This document shows, piece after piece, positions 27,814 to 35,620 of a stretch of DNA of 64,000 bases. Within the stretch, counting starts at the first letter, position 1. The number at the start of each line of letters is the position of its first letter. This DNA is from JAKACA01 sp963735115. Lineage in GTDB: Bacteria > Actinomycetota > Acidimicrobiia > Acidimicrobiales > Bog-793. Below the pieces are notes generated by a model. It was not told the DNA's origin and made no database searches. It saw only the letters and a list, made by a program, of their open reading frames with translations. The position numbers were made by a program, and so were the translations under genes. The stretch is taken from assembly GCA_963735115.1 (NCBI GenBank), contig CAVTJR010000003.1, positions 1,550,001 to 1,614,000 on the forward strand. Direction: 5' to 3'.

Positions 27814-27853
27814 GGAGCAGGAACGCCGGCAGCCCTCGAACGGCACCAAACCG

Positions 27854-28744
27854 TCACACCATGGAGGCGGTGGCCCGAAGGGCCTCGATGACCCGTTGCT
27901 GGCGTGGGGTGACGGTCAGCAGCGAGAGCAGCTCCGTGCGGTGAACGAGTCGTGGGCTGCCAAGCGGCACGCGTGAGATGCCCGCGACGCCGGGGCACGC
28001 GGGTGCCGGTAGCAGCGCGACGCCGAGGCCGGCAGCAACGAGGGCGAGCAGCGTGAGGAGGTCACTGCCCTCATAGACCAACCGGGCACGCCGTCCCACC
28101 GCGACCGGCGGCCGATCGTAAACGCTGGTGCCGGTGAGGGCTGGAGCCACGATCCAGGGGGCGTCGGCGAGAACGGCGAGATCGATGCTTGCCCGAGCCT
28201 GCAACGGATGATCGGAGGGGAGCGCCACCACCAGGCCGGCTTCGGCCATCGCGGCCGACGACAGCAGCCCGGCGTCGGCCAGGTGCAACGGCTCGTTCGG
28301 GGCGGCGATCCCATCGACGAGAGCGGCGTCCACGGCTCCCGAAGCCACCTCCGCGACGGCGGCGCGCGGATCGGCCGAGCGAACCGTGACGCGCAAGCGG
28401 GGATCGATGGAGCGCACCTCCCGCAGCGCCGCTGCCAACAGCTGGGGAGCGGCCAAGGGGCAGGCGGCGACGCGAACCTCCATCGGTTCGTTGCCGAGAT
28501 GGCTCAGCTCGCTGCGGGCGACATCGAGGCGCAGGAGAACCCGCGCGGCGTGCTCGGCGAGTCGCTCGCCGGCCGGCGTCGGCCGCACCGGGCGACGCTG
28601 CACGAGCCGCTGCCCGACCTCGAGCTCGAGGGCCGCCACCTGCTGCGAGACGGCCGACTGGGTGTAACCGAGCTCTCTGGCGGCGGCGGTGAACGACCCG
28701 CAGCGAACGACAGCCAGCAAGGCGCGTAGTTCACGGACCTCCAT
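27854..28744 (-). CDS. LysR family transcriptional regulator
   Basis: 296 residues. Winged helix at residues 3-60 with FTAAARELGYTQSAVSQQVAALE as recognition region, then the periplasmic-binding-type effector domain. ATG 28744 (MEVRELRAL) is the canonical LysR start; the frame runs 12 residues further back. It is divergent from the glutamine amidotransferase gene with 74 bases between them, the standard layout for a LysR regulator controlling its neighbour. The effector is unknown. Confidence 0.9.
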   Translation of the reverse strand: MEVRELRALLAVVRCGSFTAAARELGYTQSAVSQQVAALELEVGQRLVQRRPVRPTPAGERLAEHAARVLLRLDVARSELSHLGNEPMEVRVAACPLAAPQLLAAALREVRSIDPRLRVTVRSADPRAAVAEVASGAVDAALVDGIAAPNEPLHLADAGLLSSAAMAEAGLVVALPSDHPLQARASIDLAVLADAPWIVAPALTGTSVYDRPPVAVGRRARLVYEGSDLLTLLALVAAGLGVALLPAPACPGVAGISRVPLGSPRLVHRTELLSLLTVTPRQQRVIEALRATASMV

Positions 28745-28747
28745 TCG

Positions 28748-28762
28748 ATAAGTATTACTGAT
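28748..28762. promoter_or_regulatory. Putative LysR operator
   Basis: ATAAGTA-T-TACTGAT is an inverted repeat with six of seven pairs, in the short AT-richer gap between the divergent LysR and amidotransferase genes. It abuts the lysR start codon, consistent with autoregulation. Regulator binding is inferred. Confidence 0.45.
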
Positions 28763-28818
28763 GTAGAGATAGCGGAACATCGTTGGACGTTCTGTTCGGC
28801 TTCAGCGAGGATGCAGAC

Positions 28819-29598
28819 ATGACGTCATCGCCTGCTCCCCCATCCCCTCGGCTTGCCCTCGTCGGCGACCGCTCGCCCTCGGTGCAAGCACACGTCAAGA
28901 TCCCGGACCTCATCGATGCGCTCGCCACGGACACCGAGGAGCTCATCGAGATCTACTGGCTGCACAGCACGAGCATCACGGCGCCCGGCGACGTGGCCGG
29001 CTTCGACGGCATCTGGGTCACTCCAGGGAGCCCGTACGAGAACCCGGACGGAGTCCTGGCCGCCATCACGGCGGCCCGAACCGGGGCGATCCCGTTCCTC
29101 GGGACGTGCGGCGGCTTCCAGCACCTGCTCCTCGAGTTCGCTCGCAACGTGTGCGGGCTTGCCGAGGTGGAGAACGCCGAGGAGCATGAGGAGGCTCCAA
29201 AACAGCTCATCGTTCCGCTCGAGTGCTCGCTGCTCGGGGAGGAAGCGCCCGTGGTGGTCGAGGCGGGCACGACGGCCGCCAGCGCTATGGGCGCCGGACA
29301 GTCGACGGAGCGCTTCTTCTGTCGTTACGGCCTGAACGTCGACTACCTCGCCGTCCTGCAAAGCCACGGCCTCGTCATCAGCGGGCATGACGACCTCGGC
29401 GACGCCCGCGTAGCGGAGCTGGCGATGCATCCGTTCTTCGTCGGCTCGCTCTTCCAGCCTGAGCTGTCATCCGATCCGACGTGGGTGCACCCGCTCATCG
29501 TCGCTTTCGCGGCGGCCGTTCGCAGGCATGCCGCCGCCCGCGCCGATACCTCGGGCCCCCAGCGAGCGCCCGTCTCGTCGCTGGCGGGGGTGGAGTGA
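28819..29598 (+). CDS. CTP synthase-like class I glutamine amidotransferase
   Basis: 259 residues resembling the amidotransferase half of CTP synthase, without the synthetase domain. The nucleophile elbow is present as PFLGTCGGFQHLLLEFARNV. In place of the usual FHPE motif the sequence reads LFQPEL, so the catalytic His appears replaced by Gln while Glu is kept. ATG 28819 is chosen over TTG 28783 because GAGG lies eight bases upstream. The stop overlaps the start of the DinB gene (TGATG). It is probably under LysR control. Glutaminase activity is doubtful. Confidence 0.75.
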   Translation: MTSSPAPPSPRLALVGDRSPSVQAHVKIPDLIDALATDTEELIEIYWLHSTSITAPGDVAGFDGIWVTPGSPYENPDGVLAAITAARTGAIPFLGTCGGFQHLLLEFARNVCGLAEVENAEEHEEAPKQLIVPLECSLLGEEAPVVVEAGTTAASAMGAGQSTERFFCRYGLNVDYLAVLQSHGLVISGHDDLGDARVAELAMHPFFVGSLFQPELSSDPTWVHPLIVAFAAAVRRHAAARADTSGPQRAPVSSLAGVE

Positions 29599-30149
29599 TG
29601 CCGATCGTTCCTGAGACGAAGGACTGGACGTGGGTGATCGAGCGCCCCTGCCCCGAGTGCGGCTTTGACGCCACGAGCATCCCGTCTGAGACGGTGCCGA
29701 GGCTGCTGCGCGAGACGGCGGCGGCCTGGCAAGCCGTGCTGGGAGAAGGCGACGCACCTGCTCTCCGGTCTCGGCCCTCGGAGGACCGCTGGTCCACCCT
29801 CGAGTATGCCTGCCACGTCCGAGACGTCTTCGCCCGCTTCGACGAGCGGCTCCGCTTGATGCTCGCGGAGGACGACCCGACGTTTCCGAACTGGGACCAG
29901 GACGCCACCGCCGTCGCCGATCGCTACAACGAGCAGGACCCGGCCGTCGTGATGACGCAATTGAGCGCCGCCGCCCTCGCCTTTGCCTCGAACCTCTCGG
30001 CGCTGTCTGCGGACGACTGGCATCGACAGGGCTCGCGCAGCGACGGTGCCCACTTCCGTCTGGATGGCTTCGCCCGATACATGATCCACGACCCGATCCA
30101 CCATCTGCACGACGTCGGCAGCCCACTGCGGTCCGTCGAGCGAAGCTGA
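29598..30149 (+). CDS. DinB family metal-binding protein
   Basis: 183 residues from ATG 29598, which overlaps the stop of the amidotransferase gene by one base. The four-helix DinB fold is indicated by ETVPRLLRETAAAW, a first metal His in YACHVRDVFARFDERL and the late HDPIHHLHDV pair. A CPECG pair near the N-terminus is extra. Relatives include mycothiol- or bacillithiol-dependent enzymes; the activity here is unknown. Co-transcription with the preceding gene is likely. Confidence 0.75.
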   Translation: MPIVPETKDWTWVIERPCPECGFDATSIPSETVPRLLRETAAAWQAVLGEGDAPALRSRPSEDRWSTLEYACHVRDVFARFDERLRLMLAEDDPTFPNWDQDATAVADRYNEQDPAVVMTQLSAAALAFASNLSALSADDWHRQGSRSDGAHFRLDGFARYMIHDPIHHLHDVGSPLRSVERS

Positions 30150-30356
30150 GAGCCGGCCGCCGGCGGCGACGCCCATCGTCGCTCGCTCTTCCGGCGGGAG
30201 TCTGACCGCCTCGAATGCGCCACGCGGAAAGAGGGCGCGCCGGCACGCCGCCCCTTCCAAGACGCTCGACCTGCGGCGCGCGACAATGTCGGGCGAGGGG
30301 CCGGGCACCCCCCTCCTTGGAGCACTGGGCATGCTGGCGCTGGGCGACGGAGGCTC

Positions 30357-32009
30357 GTGGGACCGCTGGACCCGACAAGGACACCTTCCTCGAGAGCGCA
30401 GGAGCGCGAGAACGCCCGTATCCAGGCGTTCAAGCTCGTCGTCGACGTCCAGGCGGCCGTGTACGGTGCCTCCGAAGCGATCGATCGCCTCCTCGACGAC
30501 GCCTTGGCAGAGGGGTGGCCGGAGGTCGTTCGGGCAGGCATCTTCGCCGCCGCCGTGGCCGCCGTGGCTCTTGACTACAAGCACGGGCTTCCCGCTATCG
30601 AGCGCCTTCTCGCCCAAGCCGATGCAGATGGCGACCATGCGATGGTCGCCCTCGCCCTCGCCATGCGCTCCAGCCTGGACACGACCGGAGAGCATCAGTC
30701 GGCCGCCTTGGATGCAGACGCCGACCTCGCCCGCGCCACCGTGCTGCTCGAGTCCGCTCACGGCGACGAGCTCACGCGCATGACGGCGCACAACGAGTGT
30801 GCGCAGGCGTTCGGCGATCGCTGGCTCTGGGAGCTGGCCGACGAGCAGTACGCGGCCGCCTTGAGCTTGGCTCCCTCCGAGCCCCCCGCGTGGTTGCCGT
30901 TCGTCCTGCCGGCGATCGTCTACAACCAGGCCGAGATGCAGGTCGACTGGGCCTGTGCACAACGCCAGCTTGGCGACGACGAGGGTGTGGCCGAACGTTG
31001 GCAAACTTGGGAGACGACGATGGCGACGGCTGTCGGCGTCGAGCTGCCCCACCTGTGGCGCACTGAGTTGAACGCTCTCGGCTGCCTGCTGGGGGCCATC
31101 GCCGGACACGACACGGGCGAAGAGGCGCAGGCTCAGCTGGCGGCTCTTTCGCCGGATGAGCACGTCCGCGCCTGGCCACTCGGGCACCTCTGGCTGGCGA
31201 TGGCGCTGCAGCGCACAACGTCGGGCCACCTCGCCGAGGCGGCGGAGGCGACAGAGGCCGCTCTGATGAACATCGACCCCCACGGCTCACCCGACACCTA
31301 CGACCTCGCCCTCTCGGTCGCCGCCGAGCTGGAGGGTCGCGGAGGTCACGCCGTGGGGCTTCGCTACGGGCGTCGCCAGCTCGAGCGCCGCTCCGCCAAC
31401 CGCCTCGCCGCCCTCGGGTCCATGCGGTCTCGCCTGCAGGCTGAGCGACTCCACAGCGAGCACGATCTGTTGAGCCGCCACGCCCATCTCGACGACCTGA
31501 CAGGTCTGTCGAACCGACGCGGCTTCGATCGGTACCTGGCTGCGCTGGATCACCAGGGCATCGACGCCGTGGCGATCCTCCTCGTGGACCTCGATGGCTT
31601 CAAGGCCGTCAACGACCACTACGGTCACGCCACGGGCGACGCCGTCCTCATCGCCGTCGCCGGCGTGTTGCAGACGAGCGTACGACAGGTTGACTGCGCC
31701 GTGCGGCTGGGGGGCGACGAGTTCGCCGTCGTCCTGGCCTCCGCCAATCTCGAGGTGGCGCGCATGCGAGCAGAGGCTGTGGTGGGCACCGTTCGCCAGC
31801 ATCCCTGGGCCGGCATGGCTCCCGACTTGAACGTCTCGATCAGCGTGGGCCTCGCAGCCGGTCCATCGTCGAGCATGCGCGAGCTCATCGCGGCGGCGGA
31901 CTCAGCCCTCTACGAGGCGAAGGCCGCAGGAGGTCACCGCATCATCTCCCGGCAGTTGCCGGCTCGAGCCTCGAAGGGGCGCGACCCTACGGAAGAGACC
32001 TTGACCTAG
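30357..32009 (+). CDS. TPR-like sensor with GGDEF diguanylate cyclase domain
   Basis: 550 residues. The N-terminal 370 are helical and resemble degenerate TPR repeats (ETAR-like pairs rich in Ala/Leu/Glu); no transmembrane segment is seen. The C-terminal 165 form a GGDEF domain with DDLTGLSNRRGFD, VDLDGFKAVND and an intact RLGGDEF active site. An RQVD inhibitory site lies five residues before the motif. It probably makes cyclic di-GMP with product feedback. GTG 30357 is the first start but its GGAGG is only three bases away, so the true start may differ. Confidence 0.85.
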   Translation: MGPLDPTRTPSSRAQERENARIQAFKLVVDVQAAVYGASEAIDRLLDDALAEGWPEVVRAGIFAAAVAAVALDYKHGLPAIERLLAQADADGDHAMVALALAMRSSLDTTGEHQSAALDADADLARATVLLESAHGDELTRMTAHNECAQAFGDRWLWELADEQYAAALSLAPSEPPAWLPFVLPAIVYNQAEMQVDWACAQRQLGDDEGVAERWQTWETTMATAVGVELPHLWRTELNALGCLLGAIAGHDTGEEAQAQLAALSPDEHVRAWPLGHLWLAMALQRTTSGHLAEAAEATEAALMNIDPHGSPDTYDLALSVAAELEGRGGHAVGLRYGRRQLERRSANRLAALGSMRSRLQAERLHSEHDLLSRHAHLDDLTGLSNRRGFDRYLAALDHQGIDAVAILLVDLDGFKAVNDHYGHATGDAVLIAVAGVLQTSVRQVDCAVRLGGDEFAVVLASANLEVARMRAEAVVGTVRQHPWAGMAPDLNVSISVGLAAGPSSSMRELIAAADSALYEAKAAGGHRIISRQLPARASKGRDPTEETLT

Positions 32010-32203
32010 TCAAGTCATCCCGTCAGCCGAGGCTGTTGGGTGGGTGCTCGGCTCTGAGCGGCCCGAGGGGCGTTTGCTTGACGAACCCGCAACCGGATCC
32101 CTACGGTCGGCTCCGCACCACGGGGGCTGGAGCCGACGGCGGGAATTCGAGGTGTTGCGGCCTGCAGGCACGTGGTGGTCCAACAACGAAGGAGGCGGTG
32201 CTC
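32010..32203 (+). other. Intergenic leader before the beta-helix protein
   Basis: About 190 bases with a possible weak stem (GCCGAG/CTCGGC) near 32025-32053, and AAGGAGG at about 32189-32195 serving the next gene. Nothing else is recognisable. Confidence 0.3.
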
Positions 32204-33421
32204 ATGCAACCAAGGATCCTGCGGGCCGTCGTGCCCGCCGTCGTGCTCCTTGGAGCCGTGACCGTCGGCGCAGCTGGAGTCGCCGGCGCAGCCACACCTC
32301 GGGCGAAGACGCTCTGGGTGGCGCCACTGGCGACGAAGAGCAAATCGGCGGCATGTCGGGACGCCGCCTACCACGAGATCAACGCCGCAATCGCCGCCGC
32401 CTCGCGCGGCGACACAGTCATGGTCTGTGCAGGCACGTACACCGGCTCTACGACGATCACGACCGGCGTGGCGCAACAGCCGACGATCACGACCGAGGCG
32501 GACATCGACAAGTCGATCCGCCTGATCGGCCAACGCGGCGCCACCATCGACGCCGCCGGCGTCGACAACGGCGTCACGTTCTTCGTGACGACCAACGCCA
32601 CCGTGAAGGGGTTCTCCATCAGGGGCGCAACGGGAGAGGGTGTGCTGGCCTTGCTCTCGAGCCACCTCACGATCGAGAACAACATCGTCGAGAGCAACGA
32701 CACCGGCAGCTCGACGAGCTCTTGGTCCGAGTGCCAGGCGAGCGGCTTGGTCCCCAACGACTGCGGCGAGGGCATTCACCTGATGTCGAGCACGTACTCG
32801 AAGGTGCTCGACAACACCTCGGAGTTCAACTCCGGCGGCATCCTCTTGAGCGACGACTTCGGCCCCAACCACAACAACGAGGTCAGCGGGAACCTCGTCG
32901 AGGACAACGAGTCGGACTGTGGCATCACCGTCGTCGGCCACAACCCCGATGCCGTCAACAGCGCAGGGGTACCCCGCCCGACCAAGGGCGGAACCTACGA
33001 CAACACCATCAGCGACAACGTCGTCATCTCGAACGGCACGACGGGTGACGGCGGTGGCGTCCTCCTAGCCTCGGGCGTCTCGGGCGGCGGCTCCTACGAC
33101 AACACGGTGACCGGCAACGAGATCGCCGGCAACGGGCTGAGCGGCATCACCGTCCACCAGCACGCACCGCTGTCGGACGTCTCGGGCGACGTCTTCAGCG
33201 ACAACTGGGTCGGGACGAATGACCTTCTCGGCGACCCGGGCACGGGCGACTCGGCCACCACGGGCATCCTCGTCGACAACGGCGGCACCGGCAAGACGAT
33301 CTCGGTGACGGTCGAGGGCAACACGATTGCCTGGAACACCTATGGCGTCTACGACGACGCCCCTGGCATTACCCGCGTCGGCAACACCTTCGTTCACGTC
33401 AAGATCCACTTCAAGAGGTAG
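32204..33421 (+). CDS. Secreted right-handed parallel beta-helix protein
   Basis: 405 residues from ATG 32204 (AAGGAGG eight bases upstream). A Sec signal peptide of about 30 residues ends in an AGA-A type site. The body has repeated Asn-rich coils of the kind NNIVESND, DNTSEFNSGGI, GNLVEDN and DNVVISNGT, typical of pectate-lyase-like helices and NosD/PbH1 repeats. Carbohydrate binding or cleavage is possible, but no catalytic set can be assigned. Confidence 0.8.
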   Translation: MQPRILRAVVPAVVLLGAVTVGAAGVAGAATPRAKTLWVAPLATKSKSAACRDAAYHEINAAIAAASRGDTVMVCAGTYTGSTTITTGVAQQPTITTEADIDKSIRLIGQRGATIDAAGVDNGVTFFVTTNATVKGFSIRGATGEGVLALLSSHLTIENNIVESNDTGSSTSSWSECQASGLVPNDCGEGIHLMSSTYSKVLDNTSEFNSGGILLSDDFGPNHNNEVSGNLVEDNESDCGITVVGHNPDAVNSAGVPRPTKGGTYDNTISDNVVISNGTTGDGGGVLLASGVSGGGSYDNTVTGNEIAGNGLSGITVHQHAPLSDVSGDVFSDNWVGTNDLLGDPGTGDSATTGILVDNGGTGKTISVTVEGNTIAWNTYGVYDDAPGITRVGNTFVHVKIHFKR

Positions 33422-33491
33422 CCCCACGGCGCACCGCCTCCGCGGGGCGCTGGACGCGATGACAAAACGGCTTCGCAGCGGTTGACCGTAG

Positions 33492-33526
33492 GTGGTAGGC
33501 GCAGGCGACACCCCGGCGCCTACCAC
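33492..33526. terminator. Perfect 11-bp inverted repeat after the beta-helix gene
   Basis: GTGGTAGGCGC and GCGCCTACCAC, separated by 13 bases, about 70 bases after the stop. There is no T-tract. It may be a terminator or the first stem of the DoxX leader. Confidence 0.5.
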
Positions 33527-33777
33527 TGGTTTCGGGCTCACGATCGAACCACGTCCCCGTGGTCGATGCGGCTCGAATCTGCCCGCAGAGGGCGCAACCG
33601 CGACCGGGTGGCTGATCCCTTGCGGTCTCGGGCGGCCCCCCGGGGCCCGGTTGCCGCGCCCTTGCGATGGGTCTTTTGCCCTCGCAGGTGGGACTTTCGG
33701 CACTGGGGATGGCACCTCACGGGCGCCCAGACTGAGTGCAAGGTCGGCGGGAGCCCGACCAGAAAGAAGGAAGTCCG
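33527..33777 (+). promoter_or_regulatory. Structured 5' leader of the DoxX gene
   Basis: 250 non-coding bases with several potential stems. One is near 33541-33566 (ATCGAACCACG against CGTGGTCGAT, one bulge). Another is a long GC-rich pairing, about 33595-33663 (GGGCGC...GCGCCC). A third is TGCGA-t-GGG against CCC-TCGCA near 33664-33688. The last bases hold AAGGAAG for ATG 33778. I do not recognise a known riboswitch class. Confidence 0.4.
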
Positions 33778-34380
33778 ATGAACAACCCGATTGCACAACC
33801 GATTGCACTGATTGGCGAGCCCTCGAAGAGGACCACCCCGGACGTGCTGGAGTGGCTGGGCAGGTCCAAGGTCATGGCGGTCGGTTGGCTCGCCATGCGG
33901 GTCTGGCTCGGCATCATGTGGATGCAGGCAGGCTGGGCGAAGCTGTTTGGCGCCGAGAACGGCTACTTCCTCCACAACCACGGCGCCGGCGTGGCCGGCT
34001 TTGCGGGCCACGGTGTGGCCGCCTACAGCTGGTGGGGGAGCTTCCTGCACAGCTTTGTCGTCCCGAACGCCAGCTGGATCGCCGTCCTTGTCGCCTTCGG
34101 AGAGTTCGCGATCGGCTGTGGCCTCGTGCTCGGGTTCTTCACCCGGACGGCCGCCATCGCCAGCCTCTTGCTGCTCTTCACCTACGTCATGACGGGCACG
34201 GCGAGCGTGTGCGCCTTCTACGCACTCTTCGCCATCGTGATCCTGGCGACGTGGAGGACGTCGAGCTGGATCGGCGTCGACGGACTGGTGGCTGGCTACC
34301 GCCAGCGTCACCCCAGCGGCCGGCACGCCGTAGTGCACCCCGCCGTGACCCCGATCGCCGGGCAAGCCACGGCCGCCTAG
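33778..34380 (+). CDS. DoxX family membrane protein
   Basis: 200 residues with four hydrophobic helices. The DoxX pattern is seen in WLGIMWMQAGWAKLFG, FLHSFVVPNASWIAVLVAFGEFAIGCGLVLGFF and the last helices. ATG 33778 has AAGGAAG upstream. DoxX proteins of actinobacteria are linked to membrane redox/sulfur and oxidative stress complexes; the role here is not shown. It is preceded by a structured leader and followed by a strong hairpin, so it is probably a single-gene transcript. Confidence 0.85.
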   Translation: MNNPIAQPIALIGEPSKRTTPDVLEWLGRSKVMAVGWLAMRVWLGIMWMQAGWAKLFGAENGYFLHNHGAGVAGFAGHGVAAYSWWGSFLHSFVVPNASWIAVLVAFGEFAIGCGLVLGFFTRTAAIASLLLLFTYVMTGTASVCAFYALFAIVILATWRTSSWIGVDGLVAGYRQRHPSGRHAVVHPAVTPIAGQATAA

Positions 34381-34407
34381 ACGACCCCATATCCAACCCC
34401 GTCAAGT

Positions 34408-34438
34408 CGATGCGGCCTGCTTCGAGCAGGCCGCATCG
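34408..34438 (+). terminator. Strong terminator-like hairpin after DoxX
   Basis: A perfect 14-bp stem (CGATGCGGCCTGCT paired with its complement) closed by a TCG loop, 28 bases after the stop. It lacks a T-run, as usual in high-GC genomes. The remaining bases to 34574 contain nothing recognisable beyond the next ribosome site. Confidence 0.7.
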
Positions 34439-34574
34439 GCGCGTCCGCACGGACAGTCGCCGGGGTTCCGCGCCCCTGCAACGGGCCGGAAGCAGGTGCC
34501 CGACTGGCGCGCCTACTTGTTCATGAAATGCCCTGCGACCATCATTAGCTTCCGACGTCGCAGGGAGGTGGCCG

Positions 34575-34979
34575 ATGCTCGAGCAGCACGAAACCATGGA
34601 ACGTCTCGGACAGCAGGTGAAGAGCGCCTTGGAGGCAGCAGATCTGGAGGCGTATGCCGACCTCCTCGACCCCAACGTGCACTGGGGGCCGCCTGACTCG
34701 CCCTCGCCGCCCTGCCAGAACCGTGAGCAGGTCCTGAGCTGGTATCGGCACGGGCGGGACTCGGGTGCCCGAGCCCACGTGGCGGAGGTCTCCGTCCTCG
34801 GGAATCGGCTCCTCGTCGGTCTCAAGGTGGCCGGCACGGAAGAGGCGAACGAGCGCGGCGGCATAGCCACCCGGTGGCAAATTCTCACCGTGCGAGATGG
34901 TCGAGTCGTCGACATCGTCGGGTTCGAGACGCGAGGCGAAGCCGTGGCTCACGCCGGCCCAGACGCTCCCTCGGACTGA
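34575..34979 (+). CDS. NTF2/SnoaL-like protein
   Basis: 134 residues. The alpha-plus-beta cone fold is suggested by an initial helix, ALEAADLEAYADLLDPNVHW and the late strands with TRWQILTVRDGRVVDIVGFET. ATG 34575 is preceded by GGGAGGTGG. Function is unknown; such proteins are isomerases, hydrolases or ligand binders. Confidence 0.7.
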   Translation: MLEQHETMERLGQQVKSALEAADLEAYADLLDPNVHWGPPDSPSPPCQNREQVLSWYRHGRDSGARAHVAEVSVLGNRLLVGLKVAGTEEANERGGIATRWQILTVRDGRVVDIVGFETRGEAVAHAGPDAPSD

Positions 34980-34993
34980 GCCCGGTCGCTCGG

Positions 34994-35527
34994 ATGCTCT
35001 ACTGCTTCGGCTTTGAGTCCGTCGCCGTCCTCGTGAGCGACCTCTACTTCTTCGACGCCGCCGCCGCCGGGGATCAGCACGGCGCTGAGCGCGGCGTCCG
35101 CCTCGAGCTGCGGTCCCTCGAGGGCGAGGAGCTGGTCGGATCGGTCTACTCGGCGCAACCGCTCCGCGTCGGGCGGCCGATCTGGCGAGTCGACCTGCTC
35201 GAGTCGCTCGCAGGGCCACCGGGAAGCTTCGACCGCACGCACCACCACCCGCGCTTTGCCGGCTGGGAGCCACAGGATCGTGTCTTCGACGCGCAGCTGT
35301 CGGCCGAGCCGATCGAGTGGGTGGGCCGCCGCCTCGTCGACCTCGACGGCATCTTCGAGCAGGCAGGGCTGGAGCCTGCCGCCGCCGGAGACGCCGTCGA
35401 GCTCCGGGCCGCCGTTCCCGAGATTCTCGACAGCGTGCGCCGGCTGCTGGCACTGGTGCACGCAGGTGAGCTCGCCAGCCCCCCAGCCAAGCCTCCGACT
35501 GCCACCACGCGCATCGGTTGGCTCTGA
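34994..35527 (+). CDS. Conserved-type hypothetical protein
   Basis: 177 residues from ATG 34994, 14 bases after the NTF2-like gene. Beta-rich first half with SVAVLVSDLYFFDAA and VRLELRSLEGEELVGSVYSAQP, then a helix-rich acidic C-terminus ending in a Pro/Thr tail. I do not recognise a family. The open frame upstream overlaps the NTF2-like gene and is Arg-rich shadow. A histidine run (HHH) lies mid-protein. Confidence 0.6.
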   Translation: MLYCFGFESVAVLVSDLYFFDAAAAGDQHGAERGVRLELRSLEGEELVGSVYSAQPLRVGRPIWRVDLLESLAGPPGSFDRTHHHPRFAGWEPQDRVFDAQLSAEPIEWVGRRLVDLDGIFEQAGLEPAAAGDAVELRAAVPEILDSVRRLLALVHAGELASPPAKPPTATTRIGWL

Positions 35528-35620
35528 AGCGACTCCCGTCGCTTTCTGACGTGCTCGGCGACGCCGGGACGAACGTCTGTTCGTGAGAACGCGGGCGGGC
35601 TTGGCCAACAGGTTCGCCGG

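Noticed and set aside
29343..31283. 646-codon minus frame opposite the DinB and GGDEF genes
   Set aside because: No motif; the plus strand has GGDEF and DinB signatures.
33530..33600. Possible tRNA because of a CTCGAATC stretch
   Set aside because: No acceptor, D or anticodon stem with correct spacing can be formed.
33527..33777. Known riboswitch (cobalamin, c-di-AMP, SAM) before DoxX
   Set aside because: The conserved core sequences of these classes are not present.
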